Source: Klebsormidium nitens
Taxonomy: Eukaryota > Streptophyta > Klebsormidiophyceae > Klebsormidiales > Klebsormidiaceae
Length of the DNA: 64,000 nt
Direction: 5' to 3'
Assembly (NCBI GenBank): GCA_000708835.1
Contig: DF237203.1
Coordinates: forward strand, 57,812 to 121,811
Position numbers and translations under genes: made by a program. How positions within the stretch are numbered: the first letter of the stretch is position 1; every line of letters starts with the position of its first letter. Below, piece by piece: positions 36,379 through 49,000 of the stretch. The notes under the pieces are model-generated. The model was not told the DNA's origin. It did no database searches and saw only the letters and a list, made by a program, of their open reading frames with translations.

Positions 36379-38243
36379 ATGGGGGCCCTTGCCGAAAGCA
36401 TCAAAGGCATCAGAGGGGGCATCAGAGGGGAGCTTGCTGTCACCAGTTGCAACATAAGCTCTGCCACCACTCCAAGGAAGCATGGGCCGCCACCTGTCTC
36501 CTTCCACCGAGCGCCTTTCCAACCGAGCCTTCAAAAAGGTTCAATGCAGTGCCTAGACCTGTTTCCAATAAATTCAGGCTTGCTGCTGAGGCCAATCAGG
36601 AAGCAAGGCAGGACATGTCCTCGAAGCATTACACGGTGCCTTCTGCAATGTGGTAGTGGTGGAGCAATGCTGCCCAAGTTTGGCCCCCGCCAGCATGCAG
36701 ACCGCTCAGTTTGTCAACGTACATGGTGCCACTTGGAAAAGTTAGAGTTGAGAAAGAATCTAGTCGGGTGCTGGCGCCATCATTGTGAAGCGGCGCCTTT
36801 AAGCACTGTCAGGAAGTCAGCATTCCAGGCAGGGTCAAAACTTTGTAATGCAGGTCAGTCTGCAACTTCAGTATCACAAAACAAAAGCAGTGCCGCACCT
36901 CCTGGGCAAGGTAGTCATACACCGAGGGGCGCTCAGCAGGCAGACCGGAGGGCCAAGGTGCATTCGCAGAAAGCGCTTGCTTTTCTTCTAGGAGCTGTTT
37001 GCTTCAGCTCACCTTGCAATGCACAAGGCCTTGATGCCACCACCGCCCTCTACGCTGCAACCACCACCTCTATCGTCGACAAGAATGGGCCTTCCCTGCA
37101 AATAGTGTCTAGAGCTGAGCAATCATTGAATAAGGTGACAGCGTCAGCGCGAGCTTATGACCCCGTAGACACACGGGACAGGGCTGCAGCTGCGGCTTTT
37201 GAGAGCCGGGCGTCAAACGCTGTCAACTTATTGAGCGATGCACGGCAAGCAGCAGATGCTGGGAGGTGGTCAGAAGCATTGCAGACGTACTCCAAGGTAG
37301 GCAGTCATACCACCGCCGCATCTGCTCCTCTAAATCCAAAATGTTCCAGTCCATCATCGTCAAACGTTCCGCTTGTCACTTATCGCTGGCCATGGCCTGC
37401 AAGCGAAGTCTCTTTGTGCCAACTCGAGAAGAGTCAATTCGTAAGCCACTCTTTACATTCATTTGCTGTACAAGTATAAAGCTTTTCCTATATTCAGCAA
37501 CCAGATACGTTTCACAAAATCATGTGGCATTCAGTTCGACCTGGCCCTCTTGCAGATCGTTGCTGAGTACAGCGACCTGGCATTGGCAGCTTATGCTCGA
37601 GTTGGCAGGGCTCTAGCCCTTTACGAGGTGAGAGTGAATATGAGGTTTGCGCGCTCACGGTTCACAGTCATGCCAATCGACGTATGAGGCAGTCTGAATG
37701 GAGGCCAATTAACATTCGACGCCACTGAAAGCCGCTCGTTATTGATTGGATGCAGGTCGGAGACAAAGGAGAAGCGATTCTGGAATTGCAGGATATGAGC
37801 CTCGAGTTGAAAGGATCTCCTGGTGAGGGTTTGTAAGACGTTGACTGCATCCTCTTCATGAAAATATCTCTTGGCATGCTTTCTGGTGAGCTTAAAGCGG
37901 ATCCGTTCACTATCTCGACTGTGTTTGTACAGCCCGCTCCCGTCTTCAAGCACGGACAAAACGCTGTACTCCAAATTGCTCCCCTTTCTTTCACAATTCT
38001 GCTGAGCAAGACCTCAAAACTCTTACCTTGTCTGACACGTTTCTTTCTTCACTGGCAGAAGTACATGCAGCACTAGCTGCAACGTTATACCATGACAAGA
38101 AGCAATTCGCTCAGGCTGAAAACCAGTTTGCAGCAGCCACTATCCTGGACCCAAGGTACAACGATCTTGAGTGGGTGCAAAAACAGAAGGTCTGGCCTCC
38201 ATCCCTGGTGCAAGCCCTGTCTTCTTTCTTGCTCCTGAATTGA
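36379..38243 (+). CDS. Thylakoid-lumen-type TPR protein
   Basis: Four exons (36379-37296, 37556-37627, 37756-37822 and 38059-38243) give 413 residues from the first ATG. ATGs at 36544 or 36667 would give 358 or 317, more usual for the family, so the start is uncertain. The long, basic, Ser-rich N-terminus fits a plastid transit peptide. Before the mature part lies a lumen-targeting hydrophobic segment, ALAFLLGAVCFSSPCNAQG, with a probable cleavage site. The mature protein has TPR-like helices (AADAGRWSEALQTYSK; EVHAALAATLYHDKKQFAQA) and ends NDLEWVQKQKVWPPSLVQAL. That WPPSLV ending is shared with land-plant TPR-like proteins predicted in the chloroplast lumen (At2g37400/At3g53560 group). Its role there is not defined, but is probably assembly or scaffolding. 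Confidence 0.85.
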
Positions 38244-39146
38244 CCATGCAAGAACGTGCAAACGGATCGACTTGATCATTGTTTCGGCATGATCATGTAC
38301 ACCAGCTCTGCGTTCTTTGACTATGTGTTAGTGGACCGGCCTTTCAGAAAGGCCTTTAAGAGATTGACCTATCATGAGTATCTGAAGCTCCGAATGTCAT
38401 TACATGCATGGTTGAAGGAAGGCCGGCTCAACAATATGGCCACGGTTTCACTAATAGACGTCACATTTGAATTATATGTGCATACGCAGTAGATAGATAC
38501 AAAAACTCGATTCGAGGTACGTCTGCACATTTCATTCGCATCCAAAAGACCATGCCGACCAATTATGGATGCCTCTCGACTTGATCACAGTGGCTCGCTG
38601 GCCGGAGTGCATGTATAATGCATATGAAGTATGTGAACGGGACAATCAACGTCGGATCACATGACGGTTCACGTACCTTTTTCAATGAACATGCAACGTG
38701 CGCCTCTGATTGCTTACTCAGATCGTGCACATCCACGCATGATTGAGCATGCGCCAAGGCGCGGATGAAGGATAGCTTGCGAGTTTTGGCAACGTGGAGC
38801 ATGATTACTTATTGGCTTGCCTTCCTTTCTACATGCAATGCAAAGGTAGGTTCTATATCGTAGTTTATGTCACCTATCGGGACAATTGAAGGTTGCGATG
38901 AGATTGCAACACTTGAATTTTGAGAGGCTAAACGCAACAGTGACTGGCACTGTACCGGGCCGTTACATTCGAGGCGGCAGCTTATATTCTTGCGCAAGCG
39001 AGCCACTCCTTCGCGGCCCATGATACACCAAAACAAGCTACATCGGCATCGTTGTCCACATCCGCATTGCGTTCCATTAGAAAGAGTCCTCCTCGAGCAG
39101 GCAAGCGGACGAAACTCCGCCACTGTTTGACGGTCTATCGCTAGTT
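38244..39146. other. Convergent intergenic region
   Basis: This lies between the 3' ends of the TPR gene (+) and the dehydratase gene (-). It presumably holds both 3' UTRs. No gene or notable repeat was recognised. Confidence 0.5.
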
Positions 39147-42100
39147 CTACGAGGCCGGTGGCTGTAACGCTGGCGGCTCCGTTTCGTGGCTGGCACCCAA
39201 GACGTGTGCGATGTTGCCCCAGTGCTGGCGCCCGTGGTCGCGGTACCAGGCCAAGCTGGAGCGCAGACCGTCCCACCACGACACGCGGGGCCGCCACCCC
39301 AGCTGCCGAAGCTGGCAAGAACGGAACCAGGGCAGAAAGATGTGCTCAGAAAGTTTGAAGGCGTTGGAGATGAGGGCGAAAGAACAGCGTCACCATTCAG
39401 AATCTTCGGAATAAGGATGAGATCACCTTTATCCTGAGCTGTCGAGCACAAAGTTGCAGTGTGTTGAAGGCTCCAACCTCTTTCGAAACAGTGCGGCCAG
39501 ATGGATCTAAAGCCGAACACCGACGGACTGGCAACGCCAGCCCCCCGTCAGCCATACCTTTCTATCGTCGATCCGATAGCTGCCGTCGTCAAAAGGGCGG
39601 TTCTCCACCGTCTGCAAGGAGTCGAACAATTGACTTCAGCGCCTAGCCGAAGGAGCCAAGATCCCCCAAGAAACAACCGTTGCAGGTTACCTGCTGCCAG
39701 GCGAGCTTTTTCAGCCCGGCCGCGTGATCATTCTCCCCCAAGAACCAGAAGGTCTTTCGTGGCGCAAAGGCTCACCACTGAGGAGCTGATCTCTTCGATC
39801 TCATCACCGACGAGAACTTCAAGTTGCTCACAAAATAGAAATATGTCTTGACTGCAGCTAAGAGGAAGACACTATTCATCTGAGCATATCAGGTAAGGCA
39901 ACGCGAGTTGTAGATAGGTCAACCAGGTTTGTATGGCCGCGTTTCTCCCACCTGGATGTCCACGGCAGTGCTCGACCCTGAGGCCATTCGGACGAGCGCG
40001 CGCACGTCCTGCGCTACTTGCGCGACCGTCCTCTCCGTTCCCGCGCAGTTGTACACCTCGCCCTCCTCCCCGCGCGCCAGCACCGTTGCCAGAGCAGCTG
40101 CACGAACGGCGACGTCTTATGGGTTTGTCCGTCTGAAAAGCAAACCTGTACTCCCAATAAAGGTAAACGTAGTAGGCGGCGGCAGTCCAGAGCGGATAGA
40201 CTTCGTAATGTCTTTTGCTTTTCGTGATTGTGGGTTCTCGTGAGGAAAGCAAACGTCCTTTTCCCGGCGCCCGATCACGCACGTCTCATTCCACTCGGTC
40301 ATGATGAAAGCGGCACCTCCAACAAGCCGTCTCGCGACTGGAGAACTTTGAAACACTCAACCAGGACGCCCGACAGGAATCTGTCTCAGAAACTTTCTGG
40401 AGATCCGTTCCGAATTCCTCCATACAATCTTTACTAATCAGCGAATGTCTGCGCGCACATACCTACGGCGTCCTCAACGTAGAGGAAGGAGCGCGCGTAG
40501 TCGCTCGCGCGCCCATGGATCGGCAACGGCTGGCCCGCGAGCGCGCGCATCAGGTATTTGGGAATGAGCTGGAGGCCCATGAGGAAGCTGCTCAACAAAT
40601 GATTACTTGACACGGAAGAGCAATGGAGACTTTGCAAACGGTGACTTTCAAGGCGGGTGGCCCGACGAAGGTAATGCAATCGGAGGATTGAATAGTGTCT
40701 TAAAGAGTCGCTGAATAGATAAAAGCGCGACGAGTTTCAAGAGACTGATTCAGTCCGTGCACCAAGCTTTTCTCTGCTCTCTCTTTCACGTCCTTCAAAT
40801 CGCATTGCGTGTCAGAAGGCCGCGGAAAAGTGGACTGCAAGCCCATGCGTTTTGCTTGTTGAACTTCTGTGATTTGCGTCCTTGTTTGCGGCGAACAGCT
40901 CAGCATTTTCGCTTCGTTGCTTGTGTTCAAGCGAATGCCCGCACAGCTCAGAGTCTGAAGGAGAGAGGAGAGCACCTTTTCCGGGAACTGGCGAGGACCA
41001 AACACGTTGCTGCAGAAAGAAAGCCGGAGTTTTTGAGATCCTGCGGAAGTCTGGGACGGGATTTTTCTGCAATCAAAGAAGGGGTCAGAAGCAGATTCGA
41101 GAGGACAGTTCGACTTCGTTCGCTTGCGCACCGCGAAGACCATCCTTTCAATAAAAGTTCCATTTGACCTCCCGTCTTACAATTGCACATAACAAGATAG
41201 CAGTTTGTCATCGACTGCGACTGCGATCGCGTTTGGCTTGAGCTTGGTTTGACAGGCGCCAGGTGTCACCTGCTGCGCACGATGACGACGGGCAGGTGGT
41301 AGGCGGTGCCGTACGCCAGGACCAGCATCTCCGCTCCTGCCTTGCTCGCGGCGTAAGGGTTGATGGGCTGCAGCCGGGCGGCCTCCGAGTGGCCGTGCTG
41401 CAAACACGAACACACGGGATGTCACCGATTGACTACGCGTCAGGAAATTTTGTCTTTATGAATCTGAACCTACGGGCTAATCGAAGGGACTAGGAGTTGC
41501 GCCATTAGAAGGGGGTTCTGGTGAAATTGCACTGCCCGTTCATTTACCAGGTACTTCGAACGACCTGTTTCGCTGTGATGCCATGATGCGTCCCAGTCGA
41601 GTCTTTAAAGGCACTGCCGACGAGATTTTGCTGAGGGAAGACAGATCGATGAATAGATCCAAAAAGGAATTGCTTTGAAAGAAACACACAGAAGCAAGTC
41701 GGAAGAAGAAAAGCAAGTGAAATCAGGTCGTTGCTGGGTCTTTTGAGATTGGCTTCACCTCTTTCTCGGGCGGCGTCGGCTCGTAGACTTGGTCGGTGCT
41801 GACGTGGAGGAAGCGCCGGACGGTGCCGGTCGTCCGCACAGCCTCCTGCAACGTGGCGCTGTGCATCAACAAAGTGACGTGTTCATCCTTCTCTGCGTTC
41901 GCTTCAAGTTGTCACACAGCAAGCAATCTTGCTTAGTGTGAGCTTCGCCAAGCAAAATTTGTGCTAACGGAGGCGTGGTCTCTGATTTCAGGATCCGAAT
42001 GACGATTTGAATGCTGGAGATTGGGACACATCACCAGCAAGACGTGCGTTGCGAGGACGTTATCCTGAGTGAAGCTGATGGCGTTCCTGCACCAGACGCG

Positions 42101-43392
42101 AACCAGACTCTTAGATGTGCAATCGAAGGTGAGGTCGCCTCACAAGGAGTAAGATGGGCGGAGATTCATGGATGGCAGAGAGTAAGGACGAAGTGATCGG
42201 ATAGAGTAGATTTTTGATCGGTGCCGTCTATTGATCATTGCTGTCGCGCAATTGCACTGACCCAAAGCAAGAAGCAAAGTAGAGACAACGAGGATGGCAA
42301 GACGCTAAAGAGGAGAACGCAACATGAAGCTGATGGGTCACAGATCTCTTGTCTCGACAGGATCGCTGCAGAGGGACCGGTGTGATCCAATTTCAGCCTT
42401 CAACGACCTGCACCGCTGACAATAGGGTCTCACTGGAAGGACGCATCCACGTGCGTTTGCGCGGCGAGGTTGATGACGGTGTCGATGGCATGCGTCCGCA
42501 GCACGTACAGCAGCAGGTCCGAGCTAGCCTGGTCGCCGCGCACCAGTACGAAGTTGCGGCTCAGCGCGGCCTCGCGCAGGTTGCTGCGCAGCACGCGGAG
42601 GAAGAGGCAAGTGCATAAACTAAGTGATCCGTTGACTGCTGTATCGTGGGTTTGAAGCACTCGAACAGACGCCTCGTCACACACTGTGAGAGACTGCACG
42701 GCCTAATCACTGCATGCTTGCTTGGTATCTTGCCAGGGTTCCCTTTTGCGACGGGAGATTGCGCAAAAGGACAAGAAATGCGAGGAACCCCTTTGAACCG
42801 AACAAATAATTTTGACAGTAATAGACTTCTCCCGTCCAGTCTCTTATTGGCCAAGGTAGAGATACCATCCGGACAAGCTCCGGTGAGAGGGTACCGTTTC
42901 GAAAAAGAGAACCACTTGAGACAACCAGCCTAGTATTCAAAAGAAGCTCCTCCCTTTTTCACAGGGAACTGCTGCTGAGCAATCCCTGAAATCACCTCAG
43001 TTCTCCATGTTACCTCCGTCAGCTCGAAAACCAGGGCCGTACCACTTGTCAAGAATGGACCGAACGAACAAGGGTACGAAAGCCTGAACAACGAGCAATC
43101 ATCTGGTACGAAAGTTATCTCACTCCGTGCTTGCACAGTAGTCCAGCTTGTCCAGCCCCACGACGGTGCTGCCCGGGTGGTGGTACACCAGGTGTGCCGC
43201 CACGTGGCTCCCAATGAACCCCGCTGCCCCGGTGACCAGAATGTTGCCCGGTTCGTACCCATGAGGCGCCTCCTCCACGTGCATGCTCCCTCTCTTTGCG
43301 AGCAGCGAAACCCAGATGTCGAAGCCTTGTTCACGAGTCGAGGGAGGAAGGTTTGCGCAGGACGACGAAACAGCGGCAACCGCGCTTCTCAT
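39147..43392 (-). CDS. NDP-glucose 4,6-dehydratase (RHM N-terminal domain / RmlB type)
   Basis: This extended SDR enzyme is expected to convert UDP- or dTDP-glucose to the 4-keto-6-deoxy sugar on the way to rhamnose. Ten exons (43124-43392, 42434-42583, 42035-42086, 41759-41845, 41270-41397, 40976-41009, 40463-40568, 39952-40097, 39558-39611 and 39147-39311) give 396 residues; ATG 43284 would give 360. The NAD-binding motif is TGAAGFIG (54-61), the sugar-binding block is NLAAQTHVDASF, and the Tyr/Lys pair is intact (Tyr201, Lys205 in YAASKAGAEML). NVFGPRQFPEK and LPIHGRASDYARSFLYVEDA follow the RHM pattern. The catalytic STDEVYG block instead reads STDQVYE, so the conserved Glu is Gln176. The reductase/epimerase half of land-plant RHM is absent. 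Exon 6 is a 34-nt micro-exon. The protein is probably cytosolic; an N-terminal extension of about 36 residues is unexplained. Confidence 0.9.
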
Positions 43393-44360
43393 GTGTTTTT
43401 CTTCCTTTCAGATGAATCAGCACTCGCACTGAGTTGGGAACGAAGGCTGTGTTTGTGCAGAGGGGCACTCGCTTGCGCTGATTGCGAGCACGCCGGCCTC
43501 GAGGCCCTTGATATCATGCATGAGCATAAGCACTAATACTTGAACTACTCTTCATAGCTAGGCACGAGAGAAGGGACACTTGACAAAGTTTGCCCTGGCA
43601 TCCTTCACCGCTTGACTGTTCAAGACTGCGGGGCTGTCGTCTTCATAAGGTCCATGATCTCGGCTCGCAGACGAACGACGGGCGGGCTATCGTCACAACC
43701 TACAGATCCTTTGTCACTTTTTGATTGGAAAGACTGCGCGGGTTGTCTGACTTCTATTGTATTTATCGTGGCTTCGTCCGAACTGGAGTACTTGGTGTAG
43801 ATTGGTGCTGCTACAGTGCACTAAACCACGATAGACTGCCACACACGGCTGAGTCATAGAGTATACACTCCCCTTGGGGGGCGTCGAGTCAGCTATGGTG
43901 GAATCAGAGTTGGCTCATGCTCCGTCACATTCTTTCACGTTATGAATGTATTCATGCAGTGCAGCTGCAGTTTACGGTGTAGAGGCGCTATAATTGGGGC
44001 CGTTTGTCTTCGACTTCGACGGTTTAAGTCAGTTTAAGTCCCAACATCGCAGTGAGTTGGTACGCTAGCCATTCTATACGGCTATTACTTTAGAATCAGC
44101 TAGACTTATGAGCCTGGATTGTTCCACTTGTAGTAGCTAGCCTGGGCAGCAGATTCGCTATGAAAATAAATCGGCTGCAACCATCTCAGAGTAGTCACTG
44201 CAATAGATATATTGTAGTATGCATTGGATCCGTGTACGTGCATGGTTCGCGCTGGCTGATTAATCCAATACGACTGGCAGAGCTGTATGTAGATGATACT
44301 TAGATTGTTGCATGATTTTCAATCCGACATTGAGCTAGACCTCTAGGTGTCTGCAGGAGT
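43393..44360. other. Intergenic region upstream of the dehydratase gene
   Basis: This is the 5' flank and presumed promoter of the minus-strand dehydratase, becoming AT-rich toward the 761-bp element. No gene was recognised. Confidence 0.45.
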
Positions 44361-45121
44361 CACACAAGCTACCTATGGTGGGTGTCGGCGGTCTCGATCG
44401 CGCGACGGTACCGTCACCAAATTGACTCACCGGTGTTACGCGTCGCGACATTTCATGTACACGGTACTGACGACCGTACTCGGCCGTACTTTAGAATCCG
44501 GTCCGAGTTCATGAATTGGAAATTGTCTGACATGTCGACGAACGGTAAACTCCGGTATATTCGGCGGTACAGTACCGCGCAAGTCTGCGCGTCCGCAAAT
44601 TTGAAATTTCATGGTGTTTGTCGGAAGTTCCGACTCGAACCACCTGAGGGTACCGCGGTACTTAACTTGAAAGAGGAGTGCAGGAAGTTGAAAGAAGAGT
44701 GTAGGAAAAGGCGCATTTCAAGAGCAAGCAATGCCGGCCGACTTTGAGGCTTGTATGGTGCTTATTCCGATTTGTCCTCGACATTTCCTTATGTTGGGTC
44801 TTCAAACAAACCCTCAAGGTGCTCTCCCAACATTTTTCTTTGCTTGTCAGAGCTTTCTATGGGCTGCATAAGGCTCTTCTTTGTGTGCCAGTTTGATGCT
44901 CACACACAAGTGTAAAACATAACACTGTCTTTCACTCCTGTAACACTGACTTACGGCCGAGCAATATTGTCTGAGTACTTGTACCGCCCGAGTAACAGAA
45001 ACCTGAGTTGCCGTGACGTGAACCGCCGGTATCACTGACGGAATTCGATACGCGGTATTACAATTTTGTGGCGGTCGGAGTCAAAATTGACTCGGCCGGT
45101 ACCCACCATAGGTAGCTTGTG
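44361..45121 (-). mobile_element. 761-bp non-autonomous DNA-transposon-like element, copy 2 (inverted)
   Basis: Both ends are intact here: CACAAGCTACCTATGGTGGGT at the left and its exact reverse complement ACCCACCATAGGTAGCTTGTG at the right (21 bp). Read on the minus strand it aligns with copy 1 (28043-28803) throughout. Shared blocks include GGTACCGGCCGAGTC near one end, GAGGACAAATC, TACCGCGGTAC and GTTCATGAATTGGAA. It has no transposase frame. Flanking bases give no clear target-site duplication. The identical 761-bp span of both copies argues for one family that moved as a unit. Confidence 0.82.
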
Positions 45122-46084
45122 CATGAGCATGATGTAGATTGAAACTGATACATGGTCACGTGCGTGCCAGAGTTTCATGCCTTCTTGTGCCATGTGTAAC
45201 CGAGCCAGCTTGATTTTCATGCACTGAAACCGCGTTCGAGAGAGAGATATACAAGCCTATACTCTCCACAAAGGTCCGGTCGATTCAAGAAGCTAGCTCT
45301 ACAATCCAATGATTCGGCTTGGAAGTGCCAGCCTGCACAGCTGGAGTGTTGCATGCATCCGGCTTAGCCAGAGAAGCCAGGCTTTGCGCAAGTACACAAC
45401 GTACGCCGCAATTCAATAACATATGAGAGCTTGGCGACTTGGTCTAGAGAACATAGTGCGTCCAAATCCAGCTGAAAAAGCTGAGGAGCAACTCTAAGTT
45501 TTGCAACTCGTATTCAGATTGCAGTAATCAACAGCCTCTTGTTAGCACATGCACAGCGTTTATAGATGTTTGCAATTTATAGAGTACTTACATGTGCTAC
45601 CATGATCAATAGTTGCTCCTCTCCAGGGCACAAAACTCCTCTGCACTTTGGATTACCTTGTACCCCCGGCTAACACGGCGGAGCGCTTGGATGGCCCCGA
45701 ACCAAGCTGGGAGCGCATCTCTTATATGACGACCAAAAACAAAAGCGCGCGCTAAGTTTATTTGACGACCCAGACCTTATCTACCAATTCATGCTAGCTA
45801 CGAAAGAATGCTGTGCTATAACTTATCACGTCGGCCTGTCCCCTGCTTTCTGTACTGGACCCTTGCTGGCCGCCTAATGCGGCACTCTTATGTAAAGGGA
45901 CGCCGGCCCTTGGCTGCACATGAGCAACGCCTTCCCCGTGTGATCCGCCCGCTGCCCCTTCCAATCGCTCTTCCCCTCTTTCTACCGACTTTGATTCCCG
46001 TCCCCATCACTGTAAACAACTTCAGCCCCTCCCCACAAACTCCCCTGTTCTCTGTACACTTCGCTTTTCCGGCCCCTGGCACTG
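45122..46084. other. Intergenic region downstream of the GT47 gene
   Basis: This is the 3' flank of the minus-strand GT47 gene, bordered by the inverted 761-bp element. Apart from short frames with no family similarity nothing is recognised. Confidence 0.45.
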
Positions 46085-49000
46085 TTACCGGAGCGCATGG
46101 AGCGCCGCGGTTTGGGACTCCCCCCGAAGCGCGTTGGTTGGGCTCTTCTTCTTGGACTTACTCTTCCGGTCCTTTTCCCGCTGCGCCTCCCGTCGCTGCT
46201 CCAGCTTCCTCGCCAGCTCCCGCAGCACGTAGTGGAACGCGTCACCCTCCTCGGCCGGCTGTGGAAACAACACCGCTCGCCGCACGGCAGGGCTCCAGAT
46301 GCGCTTCTGCATCGCAGCAACCTGCACCACATGCCGCAGATTAGGATATGATTACGAGGGAGCGAATGAGAACAAAGAACCTGAGCTAAGGTAACATGCA
46401 ACAGAAGGCGACAGGGTTGTCCTTCAGACGACTTCAGAACGAAGCACGCTGATGTCCCTGTGAAGCCACAAGCAGAACTCAGGCAACCCGGGAAAGGACC
46501 GTGCCTGCGTCCTAGCAGTGCCACGATCGAATCCGTACAACACTGCGGGAAATCCGAATTCAAGCAATACGCTATGAGCTCACCTCTTCGACGGGGATGG
46601 CGGACAGGATCTCGTCCAGGCGCGGCACGTCCTTCTCGGGGACGTGCACAGTGATGGCGGGCCAGTCCACAAACTCGCGGAAGGGCAAAATGATGTTGTC
46701 GCTGATGATGACCGGGATGCACCCCTGCTGCAGGCTCTCCACGATGCGCGGGCTCCAGGGCGCCCACCCCAGCGGGCACAAGCAAAACACGGAGCGCCGC
46801 ATGTCCTCGTAGTATGCAAACGGAACCATCTCGGCCACGTCAAACAGGGGGTTGTCCTTGTGGTGCTTCCAAATCTGGTACCGGACCCCCCTGCGAGCAA
46901 AGGCGTCAAGCGGGTCAGCCCAAGCTGTGAAAGTGGGGGTCACTTATCTGCAAATTTGAAGGGGTTGAGGGGGCCACGACGCCAAAGGTCCCCTACTAGC
47001 ACAATTTGCGGATGCTTATTAAGACGGTGAGGTATGAAGGAAACAGGAGAACAGGAAATGACTGACGTGTGGAGAACCTTATTTGTTGGCTTACATAACG
47101 CAACCGAGGCCACACATGCATGGGAATAGAAGTCGGCATGGCCAGAAAGAGCCCTCACTTGGAATACTTGTTGCCCCAGGGGTCATTCCCGAAGTCATGC
47201 ACCAGCCCCCGGAAGTAGGCGAACTTGTCGCGAGGGGGCTGCCCCGGACCCTCTGGGAGGCCCGGGACCGACTTGACCCAGTTGACGTTGACGTAGGGCG
47301 GAATGATGATGCTTCGGCCACTGCGACTGCACGTGTGGTTCTCCTGTCCAAACGTTTGCAGCATGAGCAGCTTGCGCAGCACTGCTGGGACCTTGCGCGT
47401 CACCGCCTCCTCCTCCTGGCAGCAGACAAGAGAGATGAGATGGCGTCAAGATCGATGAGTACGTACGGTGGTTAGAATTGCATGCTTTTGTAGATGTTGA
47501 TTTTTTCGAATCAAACAAACAACGGTGAAATTGGGCCGAACTGTGTCGGCATGGCTGCCAAGCGCCACCACGTTCGCGGCTGCGGTGGCACGCAGGAATG
47601 TCCACTCCGGTTCAGTGCCCCTGGTTCAAGAACATTTTTCCGATGATGTACACAGTAAGATTGGCACACAAACTCAAGCATCACCCGGCCTGGCATTATT
47701 GGGCCCTGATTATAAAGCATTCCTACAACCAGACAGATAAGGTCCTTACATCGAGTTGGCCAGTGACGAAAGGGTCAACACTGGTCTAACCACAGAGGAT
47801 TGGAATGCAAAAGTGAACCAGCCAGAGTGCAGAAATGGACCTCACCCTGAACGTGAAGCAGGCCCCAAAGTCGTGCGGCACCACAACGACGTGATCGGAG
47901 CCGTGGGTGCGGTTGAAGAAGGGCCACGTGTGCACCACATGGTGCATCACCTGCTTGATCATCATGCCCGCCATCTGGGGCAACGCACGGCCCTGATCAT
48001 TCAGGTCCCCCGTTGAATACACGGGGATGAAGAACAGGTCGGCCTCATCCGGGTTCATGGTGCGCACGCTGGAGTTCATGAGGCTGTAGTGGATCAGCAC
48101 CTCGGCCGCAAACATGTGCGTCAGGATGCGCGGGTCGCGCGTCACGAGGTCCGCGTTGAAGTAGCTCGGCAGGTCGTAGATGTAGATCTTCATCTGCGAT
48201 GCGATCGCGTTGTACTTTCGCGCCGGCGCCTCGAGCAGCGGACCCCCGAGGGGAGAGTTCGGGATGACCTCTTTGGGAAGAGCCAGCCCCGTTGACTCCA
48301 GGCCTGGAAACACAGAAGATCAACTGATGGGTCAGAAAAGCGGCCCTCCCATTTTAGAAATCTGGGCACTGCCCCAGGGGCAAGCTCCGCCTTGCCACTC
48401 AATTCTGGGCCCTCCCGACATGCGCTGTGTCGGGCAGCAGCTTACTGTTGACTGTTTACCAGCAATCTGAATTGAGGGACTGTACAGCCTAGCAGCACCA
48501 TGTCGAGCCTGGCCGAACAAACATGCACCCACACCCCTCAACTAAACTCACTTGTACGTGAACAAAGCATACAGAACTTTTATGTGCGCCCCGTTTCAAC
48601 GGGCGAATATTCCTTTCTCGCCAGCAATTGGGTTTGCTTTGTGCATACAACCCGGGTGACAGGAATGTGCGTGCTGCCCAATCGCAGTTATTTGTTTGAT
48701 TGCAGTTATGTGTTTGATTGAGAAGGGCTAACACCCGATTGCGGATTGCTGGAGTCCAAAACGTTATGAGCCAGTGCATGAAGAGGAATGACTGTATGAA
48801 TGCCATGTTACACCGGACGACCGCACTCGTTCAACCGGTGGATGAGGGGCGACACGAGTGGTTCTCTCACTGCTACATTACCAAGAATGTGGCGGAGCCG
48901 CGACCATTTCATTATCAACGGCAGACTCCAAACAAAGGTTCAGACTTACGCAGCCATCAAGAGGAACAACACGGCTACGGTGGAAACCCTATGAGCAGCG

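Noticed and set aside
45808-46344. 178-residue plus-strand open frame
   Set aside because: It overlaps the final GT47 exon in antisense and has no recognisable domain.
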